Of a stretch of DNA of 64,000 nt, positions 12,330 to 22,478 are shown in pieces. A model generated the notes under the pieces. The model had not been told where the DNA came from and did not search any database. It saw only the letters and a list, made by a program, of their open reading frames with translations. The stretch lies in NCBI GenBank assembly GCA_037693485.1, contig CM075346.1, positions 61,127,001 to 61,191,000 on the forward strand. Reading direction: 5' to 3'. The translations under genes and the position numbers were made by a program. The number at the start of each line of letters is the position of its first letter. The stretch's first letter is position 1. The DNA comes from Kitagawia praeruptora (Eukaryota; Streptophyta; Magnoliopsida; Apiales; Apiaceae).

Positions 12330-13703
12330 TGATAGAGTATATTTTTATATATATTCTAGATGATTTTATTCTCATATTTATTATGTTTTGCATTGATTTG
12401 GATTTTTATTTAATAGATTTGATTGTTTTATTGTAGGAAATAAAGAATTCATGACTTGGAAGGATTTGGAGCAAAAAGAGCTATTTTGGAGATAAAATAG
12501 GAGAAAATTCGTATTATTGGGCTACACGGGCTGCCTGCACTGTTTGAGCCATATCTTGAGTTCCAGAAGTCAGAATTTGACGATCTTACTGTCCACGCGA
12601 AGCTTGTGGAATTATCTTTAATTCAGAGGTGGTCCAGTAAGAAAAATCCAGTTGGAAGAGCCCAGAAACAGAGGAGAAAAATAAGTTACGAATTTTACAA
12701 GAAAATCCAGCAGCTTCCAAAAATTCAATTTGAAGTGGGAAACTTGCCATCTTCTATTCCAACTCTAAGAAGGCAATTGCTTGGAGGCTAAATCAAGAGG
12801 CTATATAAACACATCTTGGGACAAATTATTGAGGATGTAAATTATTAGGGATGTAATATTAGATCAGATAATATAGTTTAGAGTAGATTAGTATTATTAT
12901 TAGTTGGAGATGTAGAGAAACACCATGACTCTTCTTTTGGGTGACAACATTGAAGTTTGAAGGTTTTGTTCTCTTAATCTTTTCTTTGTTCTTATTAGTT
13001 TAATTATGTTTTCTTGTTTTACTAGTTGTTTTACTTGTTTAATTATTAGCGAGTAGTTATTTCTAGGGCTTAAAGGGAAGCCATGTTTGCACTAATATTG
13101 GCATGATTTTCATAGTGGTTTGATTGGTTATGGTTAATTCTGATTGATATGTTTTAATCATTAATTTGTGTAATTGGCCAATATCATGGATTAATTATAT
13201 GCAAATAGGGGTATGGATCGAGAGATTTACTTACTAGAGGCACACATACGATTAGCAGAATTGAATTTGAGTGCGGAAGCATCATTGGATTTTTGAGAGC
13301 GTTAATGCTTGGAAGAGATTAACTTGACTCTAATTACCTGATTGATTGAATTACTAAAAGTGGTTAATTGTGTTGAATGTTTCGAGAGTGTTAATGCTTG
13401 GAAGAGATTAACATACTCTAGTTATAGGATCACATTGATTGCTTTAGCTTAAGAGCCAATTGTGTAAGCATGGTGGACCTGATTGCCCTAGGTTTTAAAT
13501 AATTTGTTTATCATCTGTTTAATTAGTGTTAATTTAGTTTAATTAGTTAATTAATAATTTCACATAATCGTTTGTCCCTGAAACAATTAGCGATAACTGA
13601 AAAGGAATTAGTAGAACATGTCTCCTTGTGGATTCGACCCGCTTGCCATTTGTACTAGCAATAGACACTGTGCGCTTGCGGTTAAGTATAATTTGACATA
13701 TCA
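12330..13703 (+). repeat. 5' LTR of element D
   Basis: It starts TGATAGAG and ends ACATATCA, with TGATA/TATCA inverted ends. A TATA box (CTATATAAAC) lies near 12801-12810. A 61-codon open frame inside it (12606-12791) recurs identically in the other LTR and has no recognisable domain, so I do not call it a gene. Confidence 0.9.
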
Positions 13704-13709
13704 AGTTTT

Positions 13710-13727
13710 TGGCGCCGCTGCCGGGGA
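13710..13727 (+). other. Primer-binding site, Asp-tRNA type (element D)
   Basis: TGGCGCCGCTGCCGGGGA lies six bases inside the 5' LTR. Athila and Tat elements usually carry this site with GTT in the middle, pairing with aspartate tRNA; here one base differs. Confidence 0.75.
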
Positions 13728-13823
13728 GACAGCGAGTTTCTGTTGATTTTAATTTAGTTGTTTCGATTGTTTCCATTGTCTCATTGGAACCTTTGTTCCA
13801 ATTGAGGCAGATTTTACGTTTTC

Positions 13824-15248
13824 TTGGCTTTGTTGAGTGTCTACAGGTTTGCAATGGGTGAAGTTGATACTTTTGCACTCTTATCTTCCCTAGTAGAGGC
13901 ACATACTCGAGAGATTGCCATATCGAAGACTACAGAGCCCACTATGCGTCCAATGAGTATCAATGAGATGTCACAAGTGGCCCCTAAAACTTACAACTTC
14001 TGTCAAATTTGCGGTGTGCAGGGTCACTTTGGTTTTGAATGTTCTTACAATATCTATAATTCTCAGAATGCTCAGTGCGGACAAATGAATTCTTTTAAAG
14101 AAGGATATGGGTACAATCAGTATTCAAACACTTTTGATCAAGAATGCGTGAATCAACCAGATTTCTACTACCAGGACAATGGTGCTCAAAATTTTTCATA
14201 TCATAATCAGCAACAGTTTGAGCAACAATATTATCAGTCATATGAGCAGCCGCCACAGCAAGAATATCAATATCCTCCTCTACAAGAAGATCTACATGTT
14301 TATCAACCCAGTGTAGATGTGCAAGCTGATCAGACAAATGAGATGTGGGATATCTTGAATAAATTGCTAAAGAGTTCTGAAGAACAAGCCGAGGCAATCA
14401 AAGAATTAAAAACTCAAAGTTTGGCGATTGAATCTCAAATTGCACAGTTGGCTAACTCTTCTACTAAAGGGCAGCTCGACTATTTACCATCATCATCTAT
14501 CCGATCCGAAGAGGACCTGATTGCTATCAATCTCACAAGCGATCAGGAATATGATAGTTTCTCCATGTATGTTGATGATGAGGCCATTGATAAAGAGAAG
14601 GAGCATGCCACCGATGACGAGATCAATGATGTTGCTGCTACTGAGAACAATGTGACTGATGATGAGGCTACAAAGAAAAGCAATACAAAGATGGTTGTTG
14701 TTTCTCTTCCACAACCTGTGCCTAAGCTACCATGTATTGATAAATTTGCTCTCGATCTAGCCTCTACTTACAAGGCTTCATTGCTCAAGAACACTTATTT
14801 CAAGGTTGATGTGATAACAAATATTGTCCAAGATGATATTTCTCAAATCCTGGTTGAGGATCCATACAAAGTGGCTCATACGTTTCAAGCTCGAGAAGAG
14901 GGAGAAGATGGAAGTGTCTTATTAGCCAATGATGTGATAAGCCAAGATGTCCGAATGACTCCAGTGAAAGTGAGGAGTGAAGAAAAGCCACCACCAGAAC
15001 CTCCACCTTATGTCAAGGGAGTTCAATATTTTCGTGGTGTCGAATTTTATCGCTGTTTTATCACAAAGTTTTCCAAAACTGCACAAGCGCTCTCTCTATT
15101 GCTTATTAATGACATATTTTATTTTACTGATGCTTGTTTGGAGACTTTCTGCAGGATAAAGACAATCACTAACGCTCTTGATACTTTTTGTGGTGACGAG
15201 TTTATGATCGAGAAATTGGATATTCCGTTTTCATCGGAATATTTTTGA
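13824..15248 (+). CDS. Chimeric gag-derived ORF of element D with zinc knuckle
   Basis: This is an uninterrupted frame of 474 codons; a second in-frame ATG at 13854 (MGEVDTFALLSS) is an equally likely start. The N-terminus and knuckle (CQICGVQGHFGFEC, near codons 60-73) match the C-terminal half of B's gag. A Q/Y-rich region (near 110-155), a coiled coil resembling B's gag tail, an acidic stretch and KLPCIDKFALDL follow. TYFKVDVITNIVQDD resembles the segment after B's protease. Near codons 390-450, VEFYRCFITKFSKTAQALSLLL and FTDACLETFCRIK match the reverse transcriptase-RNase H connection of B. Capsid, protease core, polymerase core and integrase are missing. The frame survives several internal deletions. 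A product could bind nucleic acid through the knuckle (inference). Confidence 0.65.
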   Translation: MALLSVYRFAMGEVDTFALLSSLVEAHTREIAISKTTEPTMRPMSINEMSQVAPKTYNFCQICGVQGHFGFECSYNIYNSQNAQCGQMNSFKEGYGYNQYSNTFDQECVNQPDFYYQDNGAQNFSYHNQQQFEQQYYQSYEQPPQQEYQYPPLQEDLHVYQPSVDVQADQTNEMWDILNKLLKSSEEQAEAIKELKTQSLAIESQIAQLANSSTKGQLDYLPSSSIRSEEDLIAINLTSDQEYDSFSMYVDDEAIDKEKEHATDDEINDVAATENNVTDDEATKKSNTKMVVVSLPQPVPKLPCIDKFALDLASTYKASLLKNTYFKVDVITNIVQDDISQILVEDPYKVAHTFQAREEGEDGSVLLANDVISQDVRMTPVKVRSEEKPPPEPPPYVKGVQYFRGVEFYRCFITKFSKTAQALSLLLINDIFYFTDACLETFCRIKTITNALDTFCGDEFMIEKLDIPFSSEYF

Positions 15249-15281
15249 GGAGGTCAAGCTAATGACTCTAAAAAAGCGCTG

Positions 15282-15299
15282 CTTGGGAGGCAACCCAAG
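15282..15299 (+). other. Conserved stem-loop CTTGGG-AGGCAA-CCCAAG (element D)
   Basis: A 6-bp perfect stem encloses the loop AGGCAA, 34 bases after the ORF stop. The same motif, also preceded by AAAAGCG, follows pol in element B at 38585-38600. It is kept although almost all of pol is deleted in D. Confidence 0.6.
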
Positions 15300-15879
15300 A
15301 TTTTATTGGAGGATCGGTGCACTTCATGTTGATTGCGAGTGTCAAGTTGTGTTTATGATTTTGTTGGAATTGAGTGATACACTTAACCATGTTCTTGAGT
15401 GAATATTCGTTTTTGAGTGAAAGGTGAGTTATTACTTGTTTTGGCATAGGAGATCCCAGATTTAGACTTAAAGATGTATTTCTTGTGGGCTTAGCATGAT
15501 TACCAACGATTTTTACACTTGACATGAATTTTTATGACCTTCTACATATTGGTTGAGTAGACTACGTGAATACTTGCATTTTCGACACCAAGACATCGTA
15601 GGTTTACTTTGATTCTTAAGTTAATGTGGCATGAGAGGACTTTTGTGTGTGGTGTTGTGTTAGCATTGATCTTTTGCATGGTTAGATGAATTTTGTGGGT
15701 ATATTCACTATAAACCCTCACGAGACAACACTCGTCCTACTAGGGCTGCCTAGGGGTTTAACGGCTTGTTGCATATGCTCAATGCAATCGTGTCATCTAA
15801 GAAAGTGATGTTTGTTAGGACTTAGTTTTTATTTCACTTATTTGCCCGAGGACGTGCAAATGCTTAGTGTGGGGATGTT
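15300..15879 (+). other. 3' non-coding region and polypurine tract of element D
   Basis: No ORF is seen. Its order of motifs (GTTTATGAT, TTGAGTGAATATT, GGTGAGTTATT, TTAGCATG, GGGCTGCCTAGGGGTTTAA) parallels 49523-50015 of element B, showing common descent. The purine-rich AGTGTGGGGATGTT (15866-15879) abuts the 3' LTR and should prime plus-strand synthesis. Confidence 0.7.
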
Positions 15880-17253
15880 TGATAGAGTATATTTTTTTAT
15901 ATATTCTAGATGATTTTATTCTCATATTTATTATGTTTTGCATTGATTTGGATTTTTATTTAATAGATTTGATTGTTTTATTGTAGGAAATAAAGAATTC
16001 ATGACTTGGAAGGATTTGGAGCAAAAAGAGCTATTTTGGAGATAAAATAGGAGAAAATTCGTATTATTGGGCTACACGGGCTGCCTGCACTGTTTGGGCC
16101 ATATCTTGAGTTCCAGAAGTCAGAATTTGACGATCTTACTGTCCACGCGAAGCTTGTGGAATTATCTTTAATTCAGAGGTGGTCCAGTAAGAAAAATCCA
16201 GTTGGAAGAGCCCAGAAACAGAGGAGAAAAATAAGTTACGAATTTTACAAGAAAATCCAGCAGCTTCCAAAAATTCAATTTGAAGTGGGAAACTTGCCAT
16301 CTTCTATTCCAACTCTAAGAAGGCAATTGCTTGGAGGCTAAATCAAGAGGCTATATAAACACATCTTGGGACAAATTATTGAGGATGTAAATTATTAGGG
16401 ATGTAATATTAGATCAGATAATATAGTTTAGAGTAGATTAGTATTATTATTAGTTGGAGATGTAGAGAAACACCATGACTCTTCTTTTGGGTGACAACAT
16501 TGAAGTTTGAAGGTTTTGTTCTCTTAATCTTTTCTTTGTTCTTATTAGTTTAATTATGTTTTCTTGTTTTACTAGTTGTTTTACTTGTTTAATTATTAGC
16601 GAGTAGTTATTTCTAGGGCTTAAAGGGAAGCCATGTTTGCACTAATATTGGCATGATTTTCATAGTGGTTTGATTGGTTATGGTTAATTCTGATTGATAT
16701 GTTTTAATCATTAATTTGTGTAATTGGCCAATATCATGGATTAATTATATGCAAATAGGGGTATGGATCGAGAGATTTACTTACTAGAGGCACACATACG
16801 ATTAGCAGAATTGAATTTGAGTGCGGAAGCATCATTGGATTTTTGAGAGCGTTAATGCTTGGAAGAGATTAACTTGACTCTAATTACCTGATTGATTGAA
16901 TTACTAAAAGTGGTTAATTGTGTTGAATGTTTCGAGAGTGTTAATGCTTGGAAGAGATTAACATACTCTAGTTATAGGATCACATTGATTGCTTTAGCTT
17001 AAGAGCCAATTGTGTAAGCATGGTGGACCTGATTGCCCTAGGTTTTAAATAATTTGTTTATCATCTGTTTAATTAGTGTTAATTTAGTTTAATTAGTTAA
17101 TTAATAATTTCACATAATCGTTTGTCCCTGAAACAATTAGCGATAACTGAAAAGGAATTAGTAGAACCTGTCTCCTTGTGGATTCGACCCGCTTGCCATT
17201 TGTACTAGCAATAGACACCGTGCGCTTGCGGTTAAGTATAATTTGACATATCA
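15880..17253 (+). repeat. 3' LTR of element D
   Basis: It has the same length as the 5' LTR (offset exactly 3550). I see substitutions near 12347/15897, 12558/16108, 13618/17168 and 13669/17219. It is followed directly by the ATATG target copy. Confidence 0.9.
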
Positions 17254-17920
17254 ATATGCTAATGATGATCCTTTTTGTTCTTATAGAAACTCAAGACGAA
17301 CACCGGGTCATACCTCTGGGATTTGGAGATCGAGGCAAGATTTTTTTTACCCTTATTTTGATAATTAAAGAAAAGTGGTTTTGCTAGATAATATATGAAT
17401 CTTATATCAATATATGATATGGATTACGGGTATGGATTGTGGATATGGATATGAATATGAATGGAGCTAATATACTTTATGGCTTCAAAAGATATGAAAA
17501 AGAATGGTATCAGTTGTTATCTAGGGTTATATGGTTTATAATATTCTGTTATTTATAATCTTTAGACATTTGTGATTTAATAAATATTATTTGAATATTA
17601 TTTAATACTTTAGAAATAGAAGGAATAGTTTATGTATTTAATAGCATATTTGACTTTATTAAATACAGAAGAGATGTCTGAGTCATAATCAAAGTATTAT
17701 GATGTATGTATTTTTTAAAGATGATGATAATGGAAATGGAAATGATATATGTGAATGAAAATGGAAACGGAAAATGGAAAATATGGAATGGGGTTTTATA
17801 AATGGAATAATGATTTGATAAAAAGGGGGGATTGCAACAACAAGCGTAAGAGGCTGTGTTCGGCATAGTCCAGCACTCAATATTTTATTACGGCCCAAGA
17901 GATGCCGAAAGGGGATGTAG

Positions 17921-18483
17921 TGATGATGAGGCAGGGGATAATTAGGGTTAAGGTAGAAAACTCTTGCAAGAGATTTTCAGAAAACACAATATATTATTCT
18001 CAATAATAAAACTATAATGAATTACAATAATAAAGTCCAGTATATAGTAAACTACTTTCCTAATCAACTCAAATTCTAATGAACTAATATCCTAAATTAA
18101 AGGGATTCTAATTAGCTAATATCCTAAATTGAAGGGATAACAAATATTATATAAACTAATTGGGCCTCCAAAGCCTTTTATATTGTTGCCAAATACTCTC
18201 TTTGGGCTTCTTGACCCATTGTCCTGCATCAATGAACAAAATATATTATTCTCAATAATAAAACTCTAATGAATTACAATAATAAAGTCCAATATATAGT
18301 AAACCACTTTCCTAATCAACTCAAATTCTAATTAACTAATATCCTAAATTAAAGGGATTCTAATTAGCTAATATCCTAAATTGAAGGGATAACAAATATT
18401 ATATAAACTAATTGGGCCTCCAAAGCCTTTTATAGTGTTGCCAAATACTCTCTTTGGGCTTCTTGACCCATTGTCCTGCATCA
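17921..18483 (-). mobile_element. Solo LTR with internal duplication, inserted in 5' LTR of element A
   Basis: On the minus strand it starts TGATGCAGGACAATGGGTC and ends CCTCATCATCA. The target duplication TGTAG is perfect (17916-17920 and 18484-18488), and the 3' LTR of A shows the empty site. The element end (GTCCTGCATCA) occurs twice, at about 18222-18232 and 18473-18483. A block of about 247 bp is therefore repeated, from ACAAAATATATTATTCTC to that end. Each copy has a minus-strand TATAAAAGG box. One full LTR of about 312 bp plus a truncated second copy is the simplest reading. No internal coding region remains. Confidence 0.75.
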
Positions 18484-18897
18484 TGTAGCAGAGAGCCTTC
18501 CTCTAGGGATGATGACCAGGTTGGATCATTCCTTCTACTAATATTAAACAGAGAGCAGGTTCGATTATGCGACTGATCATCGTCCTAACGTATCAGGCGA
18601 CAGCAGATATCCCCAAAGTATTTAAAGAAAGAATTGATAATGGTTACATATTGACATACTGAAAAAGGAAAAATGGTATGAAATTATGAAATTATTTTTA
18701 TGATTTAGAAGAGAAACTGATATTATATTATATTAGAAGAGAAACTGATATTATATTATATTAGAAGAGAAACTGATATTATATGGTTTTATATTTCTTT
18801 TCTTATAAAAATAAATAGATGGTGTATTTAATGAATAAAAATTAATTCTTTTCTTAAAGATTATGATGGGTCTTCTGTTTATTAATATATATATATA

Positions 18898-19418
18898 GGG
18901 GGCTACTCCAATACAAACCTCCTTAAAATACAAACCTACAAACCAAGCATAATCTAATATTTCAAGCTAATGTAATGACCAAACTAGGGGTACCCCAATA
19001 CAAAAAACGTTTAAAATACTTGGCTCTATCCAACAAAAAAAAATCACTGTTCACGTGATGACGTGGCAGTGGATTTCACTGGTTAACGGTGCTTCGCACC
19101 TTCTTGTACGGTGCTTCGCGCCTTTATCATTCTAAAGTTGTAAGGAATGGCAATCAATGGTAAAGGCAATAGACGATTGACGGGTGTGTCGAGAGCCTTC
19201 GGCCCTCATGACTACCTAACTCATCCGTTTACTGTCTTAAATGCTTCGCATTTCAACGGTAAGTTTTTTTTTTTTTTTTGTTGGATAGAGCCAATTATTT
19301 TAAGCATCTTTTGTGAAGGTACCCTTGGCGGGAACCTTAGAATAGATGAAATATAATTAATTTAGTGTTGGTTTGTAGGTTCTCATTTTAAGAATGGTTT
19401 GTATTTGAGCACTTGCCT
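18898..19418. mobile_element. Foldback element M1 in TA microsatellite
   Basis: The left end, GGCTACTCCAATACAAACC then TACAAACC, is mirrored at the right end (AATGGTTTGTATTTGAGC), an imperfect terminal inverted repeat of about 45 bp. Inner arms share TACC(C)CAATACAAAAA-like and GGCTCTATCCAACAAAAAA sequences. The loop holds GTGATGACGTGGCAG and three repeats around GCTTCGC. It is flanked by TA runs on both sides and absent from the 3' LTR of A. It has no transposase. Confidence 0.7.
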
Positions 19419-19428
19419 ATATATATAT

Positions 19429-19471
19429 CTCTCGTTCTCTTTTTAAGGGTGTTCTCTCTAGAGCCTAACTC
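19429..19471. mobile_element. Fragment of a second foldback element (one arm only)
   Basis: The sequence CTCTCGTTCTCTTTTTAAGG...CTAGAGCCTAACTC equals the right arm of M2 and faces the left arm of M2 across a (TA)n run. This makes a palindrome of roughly 45-bp arms centred near 19480. Confidence 0.7.
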
Positions 19472-19487
19472 ATATATATATATATAT

Positions 19488-19882
19488 GGGTTAGGCTCTA
19501 GAGAGAACACCCTTAAAATGAGAACGAGAGAACACATCATTTAACCATTGAATCTATTAGATCTAATGGCCCCGCCAAGGGTACCCAATACAAAAAAGTC
19601 TTATAATTCTACCCTCTATCCATTTATTAGAAAAAAATATAATTTTTTTAAAAAAAAGTAATAATGATGATGATGATGTCATTGTGACGTCATAACAGGT
19701 TTTTTGAAAAAAAAAATTGAATTTTTTTTTTTGAATTTTTTTATGAATGGATAGAGGGTAGAATTATAAGACCTTTTTGTATTGGGTGCCCCTGGCGGGG
19801 CCATTAGATCTAATAGATTCAATGGTTAGATGATATGTTCTCTCGTTCTCTTTTTAAGGGTGTTCTCTCTAGAACCTTGGCC
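19488..19882. mobile_element. Foldback element M2, almost entirely inverted repeat
   Basis: Left arm: GGGTTAGGCTCTAGAGAG, GAACACCCTTAAAATGAGAA, TTAGATCTAATGGCCCCGCC, then CCCAATACAAAAA and CTACCCTCTATCCAT. The right arm repeats all of it in reverse complement, giving arms of about 135 bp with few mismatches. The central loop contains GATGATGATGATGTCA and TGACGTCA. TA runs flank both ends. It is a non-coding, MITE-like element. Confidence 0.8.
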
Positions 19883-19900
19883 TATATATATATATATATA

Positions 19901-20283
19901 TGTCATTGCTCCATACAAAACACCCTTATATAACAAACAATAAAGAACACCTTAGATCTAATAGATCCAATGGCCCCGCCAGGGGCACCCAATACAAAAA
20001 TTTGTTATTTTTTTTACCCTCTATTCATCTAGGAAAAAAAATTCAAAAAAAAATTTAAATTTTTTTTACTGTTCATGATGATGTCATGCTAACGTCAGCA
20101 GTGACGTCATCATGAACAGTAATTTTTTTTTACTTTTTTTTTAAAAAAAAATTTGCTAGATGGATAGAGGGTAAAAAAAACAACTTTTTGTATTGGGTGC
20201 CATGACGGAACTCTTATATGAGATTAGATATGAGGTGTTCTTTATTGTTTGTTATATAAGGTGTTTGTTATGGAGTGCAACTC
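19901..20283. mobile_element. Foldback element M3 in the same TA microsatellite
   Basis: The arms share CTTATATAACAAACAATAAA, GAACACCT and CACCCAATACAAAAA in inverted orientation over about 100 bp. The centre has a perfect-looking palindrome around CATGATGATGTCA / TGACGTCATCATG. The inner-arm sequence (GATCTAATAGATCCAATGG, CCCCGCCAGGGGCACCC) is shared with M2 but the outer arm is not. It is bordered by TA runs at 19883-19900 and 20284-20297. Confidence 0.8.
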
Positions 20284-20823
20284 ATATATATATATATGTT
20301 TCCTTTGATACTGGTTTACAAATTTATCTTGCTAAGCTATGATAGCTCACTCTTGCTACTTATGTATATAACAGCTAGGTCAAATGCTGATACTCCGCAC
20401 TACACCCCGCAAGAGGGTAAGGGAAAGACGACCTTTTGAGAGAGTGCTGGAGCCTATCCCTGAGATAGCTGATAGGCAGATGGGTATTGGTAGACTTATG
20501 TGTATTAAGTGTGTAAGTTGAGAACTAAACTTTTGATTGTTGAAATGCGTCCTCTCGAACTAATATTCAGCAATGTACTTAAGTAAGATTCTGGGTTTAT
20601 AATAACTCTTTTAACTTTAAACAATTATTATTATGGATGTTGTTCTCTGAGCATATGACTAGTGTGTGTGTGTGTTGAGATTAGTGTGGGGTCATTTGTG
20701 TGAGTATTAAATGGTAATAAAATATAAAAAAGAAAAAAGAAAAGAAAAGAAAAGATAGTGCTAATAAATGGAATTTGAGTGTGATGGCCTGGATTCCTGA
20801 CCCCGGATTTGGGGCTGTCACAG

Positions 20824-20837
20824 TTGGTATCAGAGCT
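20824..20837 (+). other. Primer-binding site, initiator Met-tRNA (element A)
   Basis: TTGGTATCAGAGCT lies one base inside the 5' LTR and matches the standard plant site. Confidence 0.85.
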
Positions 20838-21011
20838 AAGAGTCATAATGCTCAGGAGCAATAGTGATAATAATATATATATCAGTAATAATATAAATTG
20901 TGAACTCACATCGAGTTCAAGGGTGGTTTATCGAAGGTAGCATTTATTTTAAGTAATGTTTATAATTTTATAGATTATTACTAATTAAAGTTATTTTTTT
21001 AGGGAGAGGAG

Positions 21012-21925
21012 ATGGAGACCGGTGAGCCGAGTCATACACGAGAGGGGCTAGAGATGTCAGAGCGGGAGCTTATAGACTTAGTGCACCCAGGTGTTGAGAC
21101 TCCAGACGATACTATATCAGATTTGAGGATGAGAGCGAGAGCCAGGACGGGCTATGAGTACAGAGAGATGTTCAGGGAGGCACGCGAGCGCAGAGCGAGA
21201 GATGCTGTGGCTATAGTACCTTACACTGGGAGACCATCTGTAGGATCCGATGAGGCAGGTCCTTCTCGAGTTAGATCAGAGGTTCCAGAGGGAGATATGC
21301 CAGTGCGTAAGAGGCCTAGATTATCAGTGATAGCTGAAGAGCAGCCTGAGTGGAGAGATATCCACATGATTCCTACTCCTATTCCACCTGTTCCAGTGCT
21401 CTCACCTGTTCCATCCCCTACACCGAGTCCGGATCCTTTGGATGATCCGATAGAGCAGTTCACTCCCCCAGGACAGTTTGTTTTCCATTCGGAGGAGGAG
21501 GAGAAGGAGGGGGAGGACCCTTTAGAGAATGCGGATACAGAGCCAGTTATTTCACCTTCACCAGTAGTTGCACCTTCACCTGTAACTGCACCATCACCAG
21601 TAGTTGCACCCCACATGAGGTACCTATACTTACAGGTGATCCGGTGTATGTGACTTTATAGTCAAACTACCATATCTTACAGGGTCAGCTAGAAGAGTCT
21701 CGTAGGATGATAGATACATTCTTGTAGAGGTTAGCTAGAGGTAGAGGAGGTGTTATTCCAGATGGTGTATCTTTGGGATTGATTATCATTGAGCTGCGAG
21801 CACTTGGTGATCTGAGGAGGTTGTTAGCACAGAAAGGAGATCTAGCATGGAGAGCTAAGGTAGTAGAGGTTGTCACGTCTATGGTGGTTCAGATCAGGGA
21901 TGTTATTAGAGCAGGGTTACCGTGA
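21012..21925 (+). pseudogene. Extra ORF upstream of gag in element A (unknown function)
   Basis: The frame starts METGEPSHTREGLEMSERE and runs 213 codons before a frameshift near 21610. In the next frame it continues, through TAG codons at 21659-21661 and 21725-21727, to LQGQLEESRRMIDTFL and ELRALGDLRRLLAQKGDLAW, ending near 21925. The whole would be about 300 residues. The sequence shows an arginine-rich patch (near residues 45-65), a basic KRPR motif that could be a nuclear signal, a proline-rich region of SPVPSPTPSP/APSPV repeats, an acidic EEEEKEGED run and a helical C-terminus. I recognise no domain. Standard Tekay elements start with gag, so this is an added gene. Confidence 0.55.
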
Positions 21926-22478
21926 GCCGGGGCAGTAGCTTTAGTCACTAATCAGATTGTAGTCATCTTGCTGATGTCATTTTGGGGATTAGTTTAGTTG
22001 TTCACTGTCTTAATCCCAGTCTGATTAGAGTACTGTTAGAAGTACTTTTGTTATAGCGGATTAGTATGTACGGATATGCTTTTGGAGTTTCGAACCTTGT
22101 ACTTTATGATGTATATATTAACTAGTAGTGAAGGATGTTATCCACAAGTTGTAAAATATTTATGTGAATTAATGAAGTTTATGTATTTTGCATAATTTTT
22201 ATCGTATTTTGATACTAAATGTTGAGATTCGAAAATATTGATGTATATAAGGTGATTGACTTAAATGAAAAGGTTATTATGTTAAAGGTCATCGTGTTAA
22301 AGGTAGTGGGTTTATATGTTTCGTATAAATGGTATTATAATTTGATATTATTTGCTTGAATTTGAGAATGTGGTTATATATAAATGAGTAAATAGTGATA
22401 TAATTATGTATATGGGGATGATGAATATTGTACCCTAAATCTGGATAATTAACGGAGAATATTGTTATTGACAGAAAA

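Larger units (their letters stand above)
12330..17253 (+). mobile_element. Element D: young non-autonomous Athila-like retrotransposon
   Basis: Two 1374-bp LTRs (12330-13703 and 15880-17253) bound a 2176-bp interior. The 5-bp target duplication ATATG is perfect (12325-12329 and 17254-17258). The uninterrupted target can be seen at 26320-26335 in the 3' LTR of element A. The interior has an Asp-tRNA-type primer-binding site, one long chimeric ORF, a 3' non-coding stretch closely related to that of element B, and a purine-rich tract. Only about four LTR differences are visible, so insertion was recent. It encodes no polymerase and must borrow it. Confidence 0.9.
10408..20822 (+). repeat. 5' LTR of element A, interrupted by five insertions
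   Basis: Stretches homologous to the 3' LTR are 10408-12329, 17254-17920, 18484-18897 and about 20284-20822. The gaps hold element D, a solo LTR and three foldback elements. Removing them leaves about 3.5 kb, which equals the 3' LTR without its internal duplication. The boundaries are fixed by the TGTAATAACCC start and by the primer-binding site after ...CTGTCACA. Confidence 0.8.

Noticed and set aside
12606..12791. 61-codon open frame identical at 12606-12791 and 16156-16341
   Set aside because: It lies inside both LTRs of element D, so identity follows from LTR duplication. No domain and no coding signal.
19147..19356. 69-codon ORF within foldback element M1
   Set aside because: It crosses the inverted arm and a poly-T tract; no homology and no codon bias.
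21221..21616. 131-codon minus-strand ORF rich in G, S and T
   Set aside because: It is the opposite strand of the proline/serine repeat ORF of element A. Composition explains the open frame.
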